Of a DNA stretch of 64,000 nucleotides, positions 33,877-42,975 are shown piece after piece (the first letter of the stretch is position 1; each line of letters begins with the position of its first letter). The DNA lies in the NCBI GenBank assembly GCA_002084805.1, contig NBMC01000018.1, positions 21,582 through 85,581 of the forward strand. The letters run 5' to 3'. The position numbers and the translations under genes were made by a program. Below the pieces are notes generated by a model, which was not told the DNA's origin, searched no databases, and saw only the letters and a program-made list of their open reading frames with translations. This DNA is from Spirochaetaceae bacterium 4572_59 (GTDB lineage: Bacteria; Spirochaetota; Spirochaetia; DSM-2461).

Positions 33877-35970
33877 TTAAGCGGATTTGCTCTCGTACTG
33901 CAGTTTGTAAAGCTTGTAATAGAGATCTTTCCGCGCAATCAGTTCTTCATGAGTTCCCTGTTCTACAAGTTCCCCCTGAGAAAGTACGAGGATCTTATCA
34001 GCCTTCTGTATGGTACTGATCCTATGGGCTATTACCAGAGAAGTTCTGCCTTTCAGAATCTTATCCATGGCATTTTGTACAAGTTTTTCCGTTTCAGAAT
34101 CAATACTGGCCGTGGCCTCATCCAGAATAAGCACTTCTGGATTATGAGCTAGAACACGGGCAAAGGAGAGTAGTTGCCTTTGACCGGCTGAAAGATTTGA
34201 TCCTCTTTCATGAATCAGTGAATTATAACCATTCTCCATCCTCTGAATAAAAGGATCAGCCTGAACCTGTTCTGCTGCTTTACGGATCTGTTCCATGGGA
34301 ATATCCGATCCCAATGCGATATTTTCAGCAACCGTACCGGCAAAAAGAAAAACATCCTGTTGTACAGACTGGATGGTCTGTCTTAAAGATTGCAGGGGGT
34401 AGTCTTTAATATTCTTTTGATCGAGAAGAATTTGTCCTGATTGGATATCCCACAAACGGGTGGCAAGAGAAGCAACTGTTGTCTTGCCGGCACCTGTGTA
34501 TCCGACAATGGCGATATTATCTCCCGCTTTAGCCTTGAAAGAAAGATTTTTCAGAACATAGTCATCGTTTTTATAGGCAAAATGGACATCCCGGAATTCC
34601 AGACTTCCACTTATATTCTCCGGTAGGGGATCTTTACCGGAATCCACAATACTATGATCTTCATCCAGAATCTGAAAGATCCGTTCACCTCCCGCCATGG
34701 CCGACTGCATGATGGTAAACTTCTCGCTCATATCCATTACCGGTCTGTAGAATTTCTGAATAAGATCAATAAATGCAATTAACACTCCCAGGGTGAGAAT
34801 ACCCCGTCCGAACATCCCGGCTCCCCAGTAAATAACAACTCCCATGGAAATTGACCGGAAAAGGTCAACAAGAGGACGGAATATTGCAAAAACATACATC
34901 TCGGAGAGACTGGCATCCAAAAGGCTTCTATTATTATGATGAAATTCTTCTCTGGCCCGTTTTTCCTGACCAAAGATCTGAATAACTTCTATTCCCGTGA
35001 TATGTTCAGAAATAAAGCCATTTACCTTTCCAATCCAGTGACGCTGACTTCTATAGGCATTTCTGGCCATATTCCTGAATACTACAGTAGCGATAAGAAC
35101 CGGAGGTATGGTTATAATCGTAATAGCTGCCAGCATAGGATTAAGCACCCAGAGGGCAATAAGAACACCAATCATAATGGCCAGATCTTTCAGAATGGAG
35201 ATTGTAACAGAGGTAAAGAATTCATTAATAGTCTCCACATCACTTGTTATACGGGAAACAAGAGTTCCCACGGGAGTTTCTCCCAGATAGCGGAGAGATT
35301 GATTCATGATATGACTCAGCATCTTTAAACGCAGATCTTTCATAACGCCCTGACTGGTCCAGGACATAGAATAAATCTGGACAAATGAAAAAAGAAGGAT
35401 AACTGTGAGCAGTATAAAATACAGAATGGTATTTCGCCGTAATCCGGAGAAATCAGAAGATCTTATTTGTTTATAAAGTTCCTGATCCACCTTCTTTAAA
35501 TCAGAAAGGAGAAGAGCTCCTGTTGTATTATCCTCTGAAACTTCCATTTGAATTCCTGTCTCAAGAATAAGGGAGAGTTCTGCCTTGTTAGATTGAAACA
35601 CATACCAGGCCTCAGAAGAGAGTGTGTCCTTTTCCCGTAGACGATTAATCTCAGAGTCTTTCTTCAAGGGAATATCAACTGTTCTCAAATAAACCTTTGA
35701 GCCCAGTACAAAATGCTCATTTTCACTTACAGTTTCGGACCACAGCTCCTCTTCCATCAGAGATTCATCTATCCAGCTCCATTCTGTCATGATGTTTCTG
35801 TCAATGGTTCTCTGTAGAAGAATCGGTAGGGTTAATTCGGCTCCGGAAGCAAAAATCAGAGAGATTCCAGCCACAATAAACCAGATGCGGTAAGGGGCTG
35901 CCATTTTGAACAGCCTTGAAATAACTTTATGATTGTATTTATTTTCTACAGTACTTTTTTCTTTTTTCAT
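33877..35970 (-). CDS. ABC exporter half-transporter with canonical Walker B (heterodimer partner)
   Basis: 697 residues: six-helix exporter domain then ATPase domain. Between helices 1 and 2 lies an extra ~110-residue polar extracytoplasmic insert. Walker A is GYTGAGKTT, Walker B LILDEATASID with the catalytic Glu, but the signature is the variant NLSAGQRQ. The gene upstream has the opposite defects, the arrangement known from TM287/288 and BmrCD-type heterodimers with one degenerate ATP site. Starts overlap the partner stop by 4 bp. The substrate (drug, lipid or peptide) is not readable. Confidence 0.9.
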   Translation of the reverse strand: MKKEKSTVENKYNHKVISRLFKMAAPYRIWFIVAGISLIFASGAELTLPILLQRTIDRNIMTEWSWIDESLMEEELWSETVSENEHFVLGSKVYLRTVDIPLKKDSEINRLREKDTLSSEAWYVFQSNKAELSLILETGIQMEVSEDNTTGALLLSDLKKVDQELYKQIRSSDFSGLRRNTILYFILLTVILLFSFVQIYSMSWTSQGVMKDLRLKMLSHIMNQSLRYLGETPVGTLVSRITSDVETINEFFTSVTISILKDLAIMIGVLIALWVLNPMLAAITIITIPPVLIATVVFRNMARNAYRSQRHWIGKVNGFISEHITGIEVIQIFGQEKRAREEFHHNNRSLLDASLSEMYVFAIFRPLVDLFRSISMGVVIYWGAGMFGRGILTLGVLIAFIDLIQKFYRPVMDMSEKFTIMQSAMAGGERIFQILDEDHSIVDSGKDPLPENISGSLEFRDVHFAYKNDDYVLKNLSFKAKAGDNIAIVGYTGAGKTTVASLATRLWDIQSGQILLDQKNIKDYPLQSLRQTIQSVQQDVFLFAGTVAENIALGSDIPMEQIRKAAEQVQADPFIQRMENGYNSLIHERGSNLSAGQRQLLSFARVLAHNPEVLILDEATASIDSETEKLVQNAMDKILKGRTSLVIAHRISTIQKADKILVLSQGELVEQGTHEELIARKDLYYKLYKLQYESKSA

Positions 35971-37709
35971 GACTGTTCCTCCTGCTCCATAGACTGCAGA
36001 TCAAAAATCCTTTTATACAGACCATCCTGACGGCTGAGCTCTTTATGAGAACCGTATTGACCTATTGATCCTTTACGAAGGACAAGGATCTTATTTGAAA
36101 CCTGCAGAGTGGAGACCCTGTGGGATATGATGATATTCGTTTTCCCCTTCCTTAATTTCACCAGTTCTTTCAGTATAAACTCCTCAGTTTTTGTATCCAC
36201 TGCAGAGAGGGCATCATCCAGTATCAGTAGTTCCGGATCTGCCAGAAGAGCTCTTGCAAAGGCTATCCGCTGCTTTTGACCTCCCGAAAGAGAAACGCCC
36301 CGTTCTCCCACCTGAGTTTCCATTCCATCGGGAAAGTTTTTCAGATCCCGATCCAGTGTGGAAATATGGACAACCCTGGCCAGTTCCTCTTCACTGGCAT
36401 CCTCTTTTGAATAGAGGATGTTCTCTCTGATGGAGCGGGAGAAGAGGATAGTTTCCTGGGGAACCATGGCTATGCTAGACCGCAGACTGGAAAGTTCCAG
36501 AGAGTGAAGAGGAATACCATTATAGTGAATCTGACCTTCTTCTGATTCCAAAATACGGGGAAGGAGACGAATAAATGTTGTTTTCCCACTGCCTGTCTTT
36601 CCAAGTATCCCCAGGGTTTCACCTGCCCGGAGGGTGAGAGTCAGATCATTGATCACAGAATCCCCGGAACCATGAAAAGTATAATTCAGGGAATTAACCG
36701 TCAATTCTTTAAAGATTGGAACATCACGGGGAGATTCTCCGTTGGATATTTCAGGTTCCACTTCCAGTATCTGATTAATTCTTTTCAGAGAAGCTCCACC
36801 TCGCTGTATCAGATTAACAGTAAAACCGGCTCCAAGCATGGGCCAGATAAGCATAGCAAGATAGGACATGACTGCCACAAAATTTCCGGGATTTAACTGA
36901 TTCATCATAAGCTGCGATCCCCCATACAGAAGGAGAAGACAAACCGTTATTCCCGAAAGAAAGGATACAACGGGAAAGATAAATCCCCATATCCGTATCA
37001 AAGACATATTCGCGGCCCAGTACTCATCGTTATCACGGCCGAATTCATTTAAAAAATGTTCTTCCTGGGTGAATGTTTTAATGACGCTGATTCCACTGAA
37101 GCTTTCCTGAACTCTTTCACTGATAGCAGAATAAGCTTCCTGTACCCGTTTAAACCTTTTCCCGAGCATCTTGCCTGCAAAGAGCACAATAATTGTAATA
37201 AAAGGCAGAGGGATAATTGTGATTAGAGTCAGCCTGGAATAGGATGTAAACAGAATAACAAGTATAGCCAGGGCCATAAAAAGACCATCAATAAAAGCGA
37301 CAAAGGCCATTCCACTGGCCATTCTGATGGCTTTCATATCATTAGTCATTCTTGCCATAATATCACCGGTTTTATGTTCACCATAAAAAGCTGAGCTCAT
37401 ATCAAGGAGATGATAGAAAATTTTTTCGCGAAGTTCCGTCTCAATCCTGCGGGATGCTCCATGAATAAAAAATCTCCAGAAAAAACGGCCAATGGATATC
37501 AGAATAGCAAGCATAACCATCTGAATCATGTAACGCCCTATCAGGGAGAGCTCAAAAGCTCCGACGGACACGGAATTAATGGCTTTTTTTATGAATTGGG
37601 GAATATATAAAAGTCCGGCATCCGTAATGACCAGACAGAAAATTCCTGCAATGTAGTAAATCAGATATTTTTTCAAATAGGGGACTAGTGTTTTATACTC
37701 TTTCAGCAT
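35967..37709 (-). CDS. ABC exporter half-transporter with degenerate Walker B (heterodimer partner)
   Basis: 580 residues from ATG 37709; an in-frame ATG at 37745 is possible, and neither has a strong ribosome site. Six membrane helices, then an ATPase with Walker A GKTGSGKTT and canonical LSGGQKQ, but Walker B reads LILDDALSAVD, with Asp in place of the catalytic Glu. Paired with the canonical-Glu/variant-signature partner downstream, this predicts a heterodimeric exporter with one low-activity ATP site. Confidence 0.9.
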   Translation of the reverse strand: MLKEYKTLVPYLKKYLIYYIAGIFCLVITDAGLLYIPQFIKKAINSVSVGAFELSLIGRYMIQMVMLAILISIGRFFWRFFIHGASRRIETELREKIFYHLLDMSSAFYGEHKTGDIMARMTNDMKAIRMASGMAFVAFIDGLFMALAILVILFTSYSRLTLITIIPLPFITIIVLFAGKMLGKRFKRVQEAYSAISERVQESFSGISVIKTFTQEEHFLNEFGRDNDEYWAANMSLIRIWGFIFPVVSFLSGITVCLLLLYGGSQLMMNQLNPGNFVAVMSYLAMLIWPMLGAGFTVNLIQRGGASLKRINQILEVEPEISNGESPRDVPIFKELTVNSLNYTFHGSGDSVINDLTLTLRAGETLGILGKTGSGKTTFIRLLPRILESEEGQIHYNGIPLHSLELSSLRSSIAMVPQETILFSRSIRENILYSKEDASEEELARVVHISTLDRDLKNFPDGMETQVGERGVSLSGGQKQRIAFARALLADPELLILDDALSAVDTKTEEFILKELVKLRKGKTNIIISHRVSTLQVSNKILVLRKGSIGQYGSHKELSRQDGLYKRIFDLQSMEQEEQS

Positions 37710-37849
37710 AATTCTAAATATACATAAAAAGAGAGAGCGCGTCATTAAAGCCAGTAGTTTTCATGAAAATCCTTTCAGAACAATTAACTTGTCTGACCTG
37801 TTGAACCTTATCATTTTAATATGATAGGGTAAGCGCAAGTAAAGATAAA

Positions 37850-37914
37850 CTCATATATTCCTGATAATACGGTTCAGGAGTTTCTACAGGTTTCCGTAAA
37901 AAACCTACTATGAG
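37850..37914 (+). promoter_or_regulatory. Purine riboswitch, guanine type, upstream of purL
   Basis: Complete aptamer. P1 is CTCATA (37850-37855) with TATGAG (37909-37914). P2 is TCCTGA (37859-37864) with TCAGGA (37874-37879), closing a loop with ATACGG. The J2/3 core GTTTCTAC follows. P3 is AGGTTT/AAACCT with loop CCGTAAA-like bases. The J3/1 segment reads ACTAT, so the specificity base (position 74) is C37908, which selects guanine or hypoxanthine rather than adenine. It lies 104 nt before purL. No U-tract hairpin follows, so control may be at translation. CTGACC-17-TAATAT (37794-37822) is a possible promoter. Confidence 0.92.
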
Positions 37915-38018
37915 CGGAATACATCCTCTGTTTTCAGTAATGAGAAGACTATTCCCTGATAGATAAAGAGCTTTATCGGTAAAACTAATTTATCTTCCTC
38001 AGGAGGAATACATCATTT

Positions 38019-41000
38019 ATGAATGATTTTTTCCGTATATTCGTAGAAAAGAAACAAGGCTATAACAGCGAATCTGCTGCTTTGACCGAAGATTTGAAGA
38101 TTAGCCTTGGAAGCAAGGGATTGATGCAGGCCCGCATAGTGAATATCTATGAAGTGACAGGCCTGAAAGAACGTGCCTTTAGACAGGTAAGTACTACCAT
38201 TTTTGCAGAAGCCACTGCCGATTGGGTGTATAAAAATGCACCCATTGAGGGAGTGGCTGATTTTTTTGGTATTGAATATCTTCCCGGACAGTTTGATCAG
38301 CGTGCAGATTCTGCCGCACAGTGCATTCAACTTATCTACCCGGAGTGGTCCGGAGCCGTAAGAAGCAGCAAACTAATTCTTCTTGAAGGTCAGATAGGCT
38401 CTGATGAGTTTGTTAGAATAAAGAAATACTGTATCAATCCGCTTGAATCAAGAGAGAAGGATCTACAAAGCCATTCTCTCTTTGATTTGGGATCGACTGC
38501 CGCAGCAGTTCCTCTCATAAATGGATTTATCAAGGCATCCCCTGCAGAACTGGAACTGATAAGAGTGGAAATGGAATTGGCCATGACCGCAGAGGATCTT
38601 CAATTCTGTCAGGTCTATTTCCGTGACCAGGAAAAAAGAAATCCCAGTGAAACAGAGATTCGAGTCCTGGATACCTACTGGTCCGATCACTGCCGTCACA
38701 CTACATTTGAAACTGAACTGAAAGATATTGTGATACCCGCAGGAAATTTTCACAAGACACTGACAGATAGTTTTAATCATTATCTATCGCTTAGAGAGAA
38801 ACTTGGACACAGTAAAAAACCTCTTACCCTAATGGATATGGCAACGATCTCGGGAAGAAGACTCCGGGCCGAAGGCCTGCTGGATGATATGGAAGTTTCT
38901 GAGGAGATAAATGCCTGTAGCGTCCGGATAAACGTAGATGTGGATGGGAAGGAGGAGCCTTGGCTTCTTATGTTTAAAAATGAAACACATAACCATCCTA
39001 CAGAAATTGAACCCTTTGGAGGAGCTTCCACCTGTATCGGTGGAGCCATCAGAGATCCCTTATCCGGGAGATCCTATGTTTATCAGGCCATGAGAATCAC
39101 AGGAAGCGCTGACCCCACAGTATCTCTGCATAAGAGTCTACCCGGAAAACTTCCTCAAAAATATATCACCCGGACTGCCGCTCGCGGCTACAGTTCCTAC
39201 GGAAATCAGATAGGCCTGGCTACATCCTTTGTAAAAGAGATATACCACCCCGGATACAAAGCTAAAAGAATGGAAGTCGGTGCTGTAGTAGGGGCAGTTC
39301 CCCAGTCTATGGTACGCAGAGAAACCCCCATACCGGGAGATTCCATTATCCTGATCGGTGGGAAAACAGGACGGGATGGATGCGGTGGCGCGACAGGCTC
39401 CTCAAAAGAACATAACAGTGAATCTCTGCAAAGCTGTTCTGCAGAAGTGCAAAAGGGGAATGCTCCGGAAGAACGGAAAATTCAGCGTTTATTCAGAAAT
39501 CCGGAAGTCAGCGCCCTGATTAAAAAATGTAATGATTTCGGCGCCGGAGGAGTTTCTGTCGCTATAGGAGAACTGAGTGACGGCCTTGAAATTAACCTGG
39601 ATAGAATTCCTGTAAAATATAGTGGTTTAAGCGGTACAGAGCTGGCCATATCTGAATCCCAGGAGAGGATGGCTGTTGTTACATCCCCCAAAGATGCCCA
39701 GAAAATGATAGAACTGGCAGCTGAAGAAAACTTGGAAGCAAGCCTGGTTGCAACAGTAACAGATCAGAAACGTCTTGTTATGACCTGGCAGGGCCGTACC
39801 CTGGTTAATCTGAGCAGAACCTTTCTGGATACAAACGGAGTTCGCTCTGAAAATGCCGTTACCCTGCCCGCAGTTGATTTATCAGTAAATCCATTCAGCA
39901 GAACAGTAACAGGCAATAACCTGAGGGAAAAGTTTCTTTCCAACCTGAAAGATCTTAATGTCTGCTCCCAGCGCGGTCTTGTCGAGATGTTTGATGCCTC
40001 CATCGGATCGGGAACGATACATATGCCTTACGGCGGAAAAAGACAGCTTTCCGAATCAGATCTGTCCATTCACAAACTGCCTGTTCCTTCAGGAAAAACA
40101 GAAACATGCAGCCTTTTGGCCCATGGTTTTGATCCCCGGATATTCAGTTGGAGTCCCTATCACGGCAGTATCTACAGCGTTGTCAGTTCACTTGTAAAAC
40201 TATGTGCAGCCGGTGGTGACTGGCGGACAACACGCCTTAGTTTTCAGGAGTATTTCAAACGCCTTGGTAGTGATCCCACCAACTGGGGACTTCCTTTTGC
40301 CGCATTGCTGGGAGCCATGGAAGCTCAGGAACAACTTGATATCCCCGCTATCGGTGGGAAAGATAGTATGTCGGGAACTTATCATAACATACACGTTCCC
40401 TCTACTCTCATAAGTTTTGCCGTAACAACGGCTAAAATAGGAAATACCGTATCCAGTGATTTTAAATCGGCCGGTAGTAGCGTTTATTATCTGCCTTTGA
40501 AAATCACAGAAGAATATATTCCTTGCTGGGGTAATCTTATAAAAAATCTGGATTTCTACCAGGAATGTAATCTTTCGGGAAAAATAAAATCCGCCTCTAC
40601 CATAAAAACCGGCGGAATCGGAGAAGTTCTTTTTAAAATGGCAGTGGGAAATTCCATTGGATTCTCTGGTGGAAAGGCAGAGCTTTCTCTGTTTGATAGC
40701 CTCTGGGGAGGCATTATCTTTGAATCTGATAGTAGCTCTCTCTGCAATAAAAACTCAGACCTGATATCACTAGGAAAGACTACTAATCAAAACAAAATAC
40801 AATGGATTGATTTAGTAGTTACTCTATCAGATAGTCTGCAAAGCTGGAAACAGACCCTTGATCCGGTTTTTCCTGACTATAAGAATAGAGAGGCTGAAGA
40901 CTGCACAATGAAAGATTTCAAAGCAGATGATAGAAGCAGGAGAGCTTCGATAGTAGCAAAACCCCTTGTGTATATCCCCATATTCCCAGGAACAAATTGC

Positions 41001-41753
41001 GAATATGATACGGAAAGAGCCTTTCAGAATGCCGGTGCCAAAAGCTGTTCAACGGTTTTCCGGAACAGGGACAAAAAGGATATTATAGCTTCCCTTAAAG
41101 AGATGGTGAGCCGGATTAATGAATCTCAGATTCTGATGCTGTCAGGCGGATTTTCCGCAGGTGATGAACCGGAAGGTTCCGGTAAGTTTATAGCTACGGT
41201 CCTTAAAAACCCGGAGATTGCCGCTGCACTTGAACGTCTTCTTGAAAGAGATGGCTTGATTCTTGGTATCTGTAATGGCTTTCAGGCTTTGATCAAATCG
41301 GGACTCCTTCCCTATGGACATGTAATGGATGTTCCCGAATCAGCTCCCACACTGTCTAGAAATAGTATTAACAGACATATATCCAGAATGGTAAGCACCA
41401 GAGTTATCAGTAACAGTTCTCCCTGGACATCCATGATGCAGCCGGGAGATTGTCATAAAATCGCCATATCTCATGGAGAAGGCCGCTTTAGCGCTACACA
41501 GGAGTTTATTCATCAGATGGAAGAGAGCGGTCAGATAATGTTTCAGTACAGCACGCCTGATGGGCTGGCAAGTATGAATCCTCTCTACAATCCCAATGGT
41601 TCGGATTCTGCCATAGAAGGTATCAGCTCTTCCCATGGAAGGATACTGGGGAAGATGGGTCATAGTGAACGCTATACGGGGGATAATTTCAGAAACATAC
41701 CGGGAAAGAAGCATCAGCCACTTTTTGAATCCGGTGTTAACTATTTTAAATAG
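38019..41753 (+). CDS. purL: Phosphoribosylformylglycinamidine synthase (single-chain)
   Basis: Converts FGAR, glutamine and ATP to FGAM in purine synthesis. 1244 residues, the one-chain form with an N-terminal domain, two synthetase halves and a C-terminal glutaminase. Seen: DTYWSDHCRHTTFET, FKNETHNHPTEIEPFGG, GGKTGRDGCGGATGSS, KCNDFGAGGVSVAIGE, PAIGGKDSMSG, and in the glutaminase FPGTNCEYDT, LSGGFSAGDE and GICNGFQALIKSG with the nucleophile Cys. AGGAGG (38001-38006) is 12 nt before the ATG. First gene of an eight-gene purine operon under the riboswitch. Confidence 0.96.
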   Translation: MNDFFRIFVEKKQGYNSESAALTEDLKISLGSKGLMQARIVNIYEVTGLKERAFRQVSTTIFAEATADWVYKNAPIEGVADFFGIEYLPGQFDQRADSAAQCIQLIYPEWSGAVRSSKLILLEGQIGSDEFVRIKKYCINPLESREKDLQSHSLFDLGSTAAAVPLINGFIKASPAELELIRVEMELAMTAEDLQFCQVYFRDQEKRNPSETEIRVLDTYWSDHCRHTTFETELKDIVIPAGNFHKTLTDSFNHYLSLREKLGHSKKPLTLMDMATISGRRLRAEGLLDDMEVSEEINACSVRINVDVDGKEEPWLLMFKNETHNHPTEIEPFGGASTCIGGAIRDPLSGRSYVYQAMRITGSADPTVSLHKSLPGKLPQKYITRTAARGYSSYGNQIGLATSFVKEIYHPGYKAKRMEVGAVVGAVPQSMVRRETPIPGDSIILIGGKTGRDGCGGATGSSKEHNSESLQSCSAEVQKGNAPEERKIQRLFRNPEVSALIKKCNDFGAGGVSVAIGELSDGLEINLDRIPVKYSGLSGTELAISESQERMAVVTSPKDAQKMIELAAEENLEASLVATVTDQKRLVMTWQGRTLVNLSRTFLDTNGVRSENAVTLPAVDLSVNPFSRTVTGNNLREKFLSNLKDLNVCSQRGLVEMFDASIGSGTIHMPYGGKRQLSESDLSIHKLPVPSGKTETCSLLAHGFDPRIFSWSPYHGSIYSVVSSLVKLCAAGGDWRTTRLSFQEYFKRLGSDPTNWGLPFAALLGAMEAQEQLDIPAIGGKDSMSGTYHNIHVPSTLISFAVTTAKIGNTVSSDFKSAGSSVYYLPLKITEEYIPCWGNLIKNLDFYQECNLSGKIKSASTIKTGGIGEVLFKMAVGNSIGFSGGKAELSLFDSLWGGIIFESDSSSLCNKNSDLISLGKTTNQNKIQWIDLVVTLSDSLQSWKQTLDPVFPDYKNREAEDCTMKDFKADDRSRRASIVAKPLVYIPIFPGTNCEYDTERAFQNAGAKSCSTVFRNRDKKDIIASLKEMVSRINESQILMLSGGFSAGDEPEGSGKFIATVLKNPEIAAALERLLERDGLILGICNGFQALIKSGLLPYGHVMDVPESAPTLSRNSINRHISRMVSTRVISNSSPWTSMMQPGDCHKIAISHGEGRFSATQEFIHQMEESGQIMFQYSTPDGLASMNPLYNPNGSDSAIEGISSSHGRILGKMGHSERYTGDNFRNIPGKKHQPLFESGVNYFK

Positions 41754-41776
41754 AGAATTAAGAGGAGAAGACAAAT

Positions 41777-42256
41777 ATGAAAGGTGCCATTATTTTCGGC
41801 AGCCGCTCCGATCTGGAGAAGATGAAGGGTGCAGCTACTTGTTTAAAGGAGTTCGGAATCGAATATGAAGCTCATATTCTTTCAGCCCACAGAGTCCCCG
41901 AAAGATTGACGGAAGTTCTGAAACGCCTGGAACGGGAAGGCATTGAGTTTATTATAGCGGGAGCCGGCTTGGCAGCCCATCTTCCCGGGGTAATAGCTTC
42001 CAAAACCATTTTGCCTGTAATAGGTGTTCCTCTTAATGCGGCATTTGACGGAATGGATGCTCTCTTTTCCATGGTTCAAATGCCCAAATCCATACCGGTA
42101 GCCACTGTGGGAGTGAATAACTCCTACAATGCGGGCATGCTGGCCGTACAGATGCTGGCTATTAAGTATCCGGACTTAAAACAAAAGCTGATTGATTTCA
42201 GAAAAAACATGAAAATTAATTTTATTAAAGACAATTCAGAAGGAGTGGAATTATGA
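41777..42256 (+). CDS. purE: PurE (AIR carboxylase / N5-CAIR mutase), archaeal-like variant
   Basis: 159 residues making CAIR. The motifs [18 protein letters not shown] and [16 protein letters not shown] are class I type, but [10 protein letters not shown] and [13 protein letters not shown] resemble methanogen PurE more than the usual bacterial AGGAAHLPGM. No purK is in the operon, so either purK is elsewhere or this enzyme uses bicarbonate/CO2 directly. AGGAGA precedes ATG 41777; it overlaps purC by 4 bp. Confidence 0.92.
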   Translation: MKGAIIFGSRSDLEKMKGAATCLKEFGIEYEAHILSAHRVPERLTEVLKRLEREGIEFIIAGAGLAAHLPGVIASKTILPVIGVPLNAAFDGMDALFSMVQMPKSIPVATVGVNNSYNAGMLAVQMLAIKYPDLKQKLIDFRKNMKINFIKDNSEGVEL

Positions 42257-42972
42257 AAGATATTCAGAAAGTGGATATGATATATGAGGGCAAGGCTAAA
42301 CAGGTTTATGCTACTGATAATTCGGATTATGTCATTATCACTTACAAAGATGATGCCACTGCCTTCAACGGAGAAAAGAAAGGACAGATTACTGAAAAGG
42401 GAGTTTTTAACAACTCTATCACCAGCATCCTTTTCAAGATGCTGGAAGAAGCAGGAGTTCCCACTCATTTTGAGAAAAAACTGAATGACCGGGATCAGCT
42501 TTGTAAAAAAGTCTCCATCATTCCCCTGGAAGTGATTGTCCGTAATGTCATTGCAGGCAGTATGGCTAAACGCCTCGGTATAAAAGAAGGAACCGAAATT
42601 CCCAATACCATTCTGGAAATCTGTTATAAAAATGATGATTTCGCTGATCCCCTTATCAATGATCATCATGCTGTTGCTATGGGGCTGGCCACATACGATG
42701 AGCTGAAAAGCATCTATAAAATGACATCTAAAATCAACAAGATAATGTGTGAGTTCTTCGATAAGCAGGGAACAAGACTAATTGACTTCAAACTTGAGTT
42801 TGGAAAGACTTCAGATGGAACCATTATCCTTGCCGATGAGATCAGTCCCGATACCTGTCGTTTCTGGGACAAAGCAACAGGCAGAAAGCTGGATAAAGAC
42901 CGGTTCAGAAGAGATATGGGTGATATTCAGGAAGCCTATAAAGAAATTCTATCCAGACTGGAGAATGCATAA
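42253..42972 (+). CDS. purC: SAICAR synthetase
   Basis: ATP-dependent ligation of aspartate to CAIR. 239 residues, standard bacterial length. [54 protein letters not shown] and [13 protein letters not shown] are family blocks. Overlaps purE by ATGA and ends 3 bp before purF. Confidence 0.96.
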   Translation: MKDIQKVDMIYEGKAKQVYATDNSDYVIITYKDDATAFNGEKKGQITEKGVFNNSITSILFKMLEEAGVPTHFEKKLNDRDQLCKKVSIIPLEVIVRNVIAGSMAKRLGIKEGTEIPNTILEICYKNDDFADPLINDHHAVAMGLATYDELKSIYKMTSKINKIMCEFFDKQGTRLIDFKLEFGKTSDGTIILADEISPDTCRFWDKATGRKLDKDRFRRDMGDIQEAYKEILSRLENA

Positions 42973-42975
42973 TCA

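Noticed and set aside
41340..41774. 144-residue minus-strand frame antisense to the purL end
   Set aside because: It is a shadow of the purL glutaminase region with no start signals.
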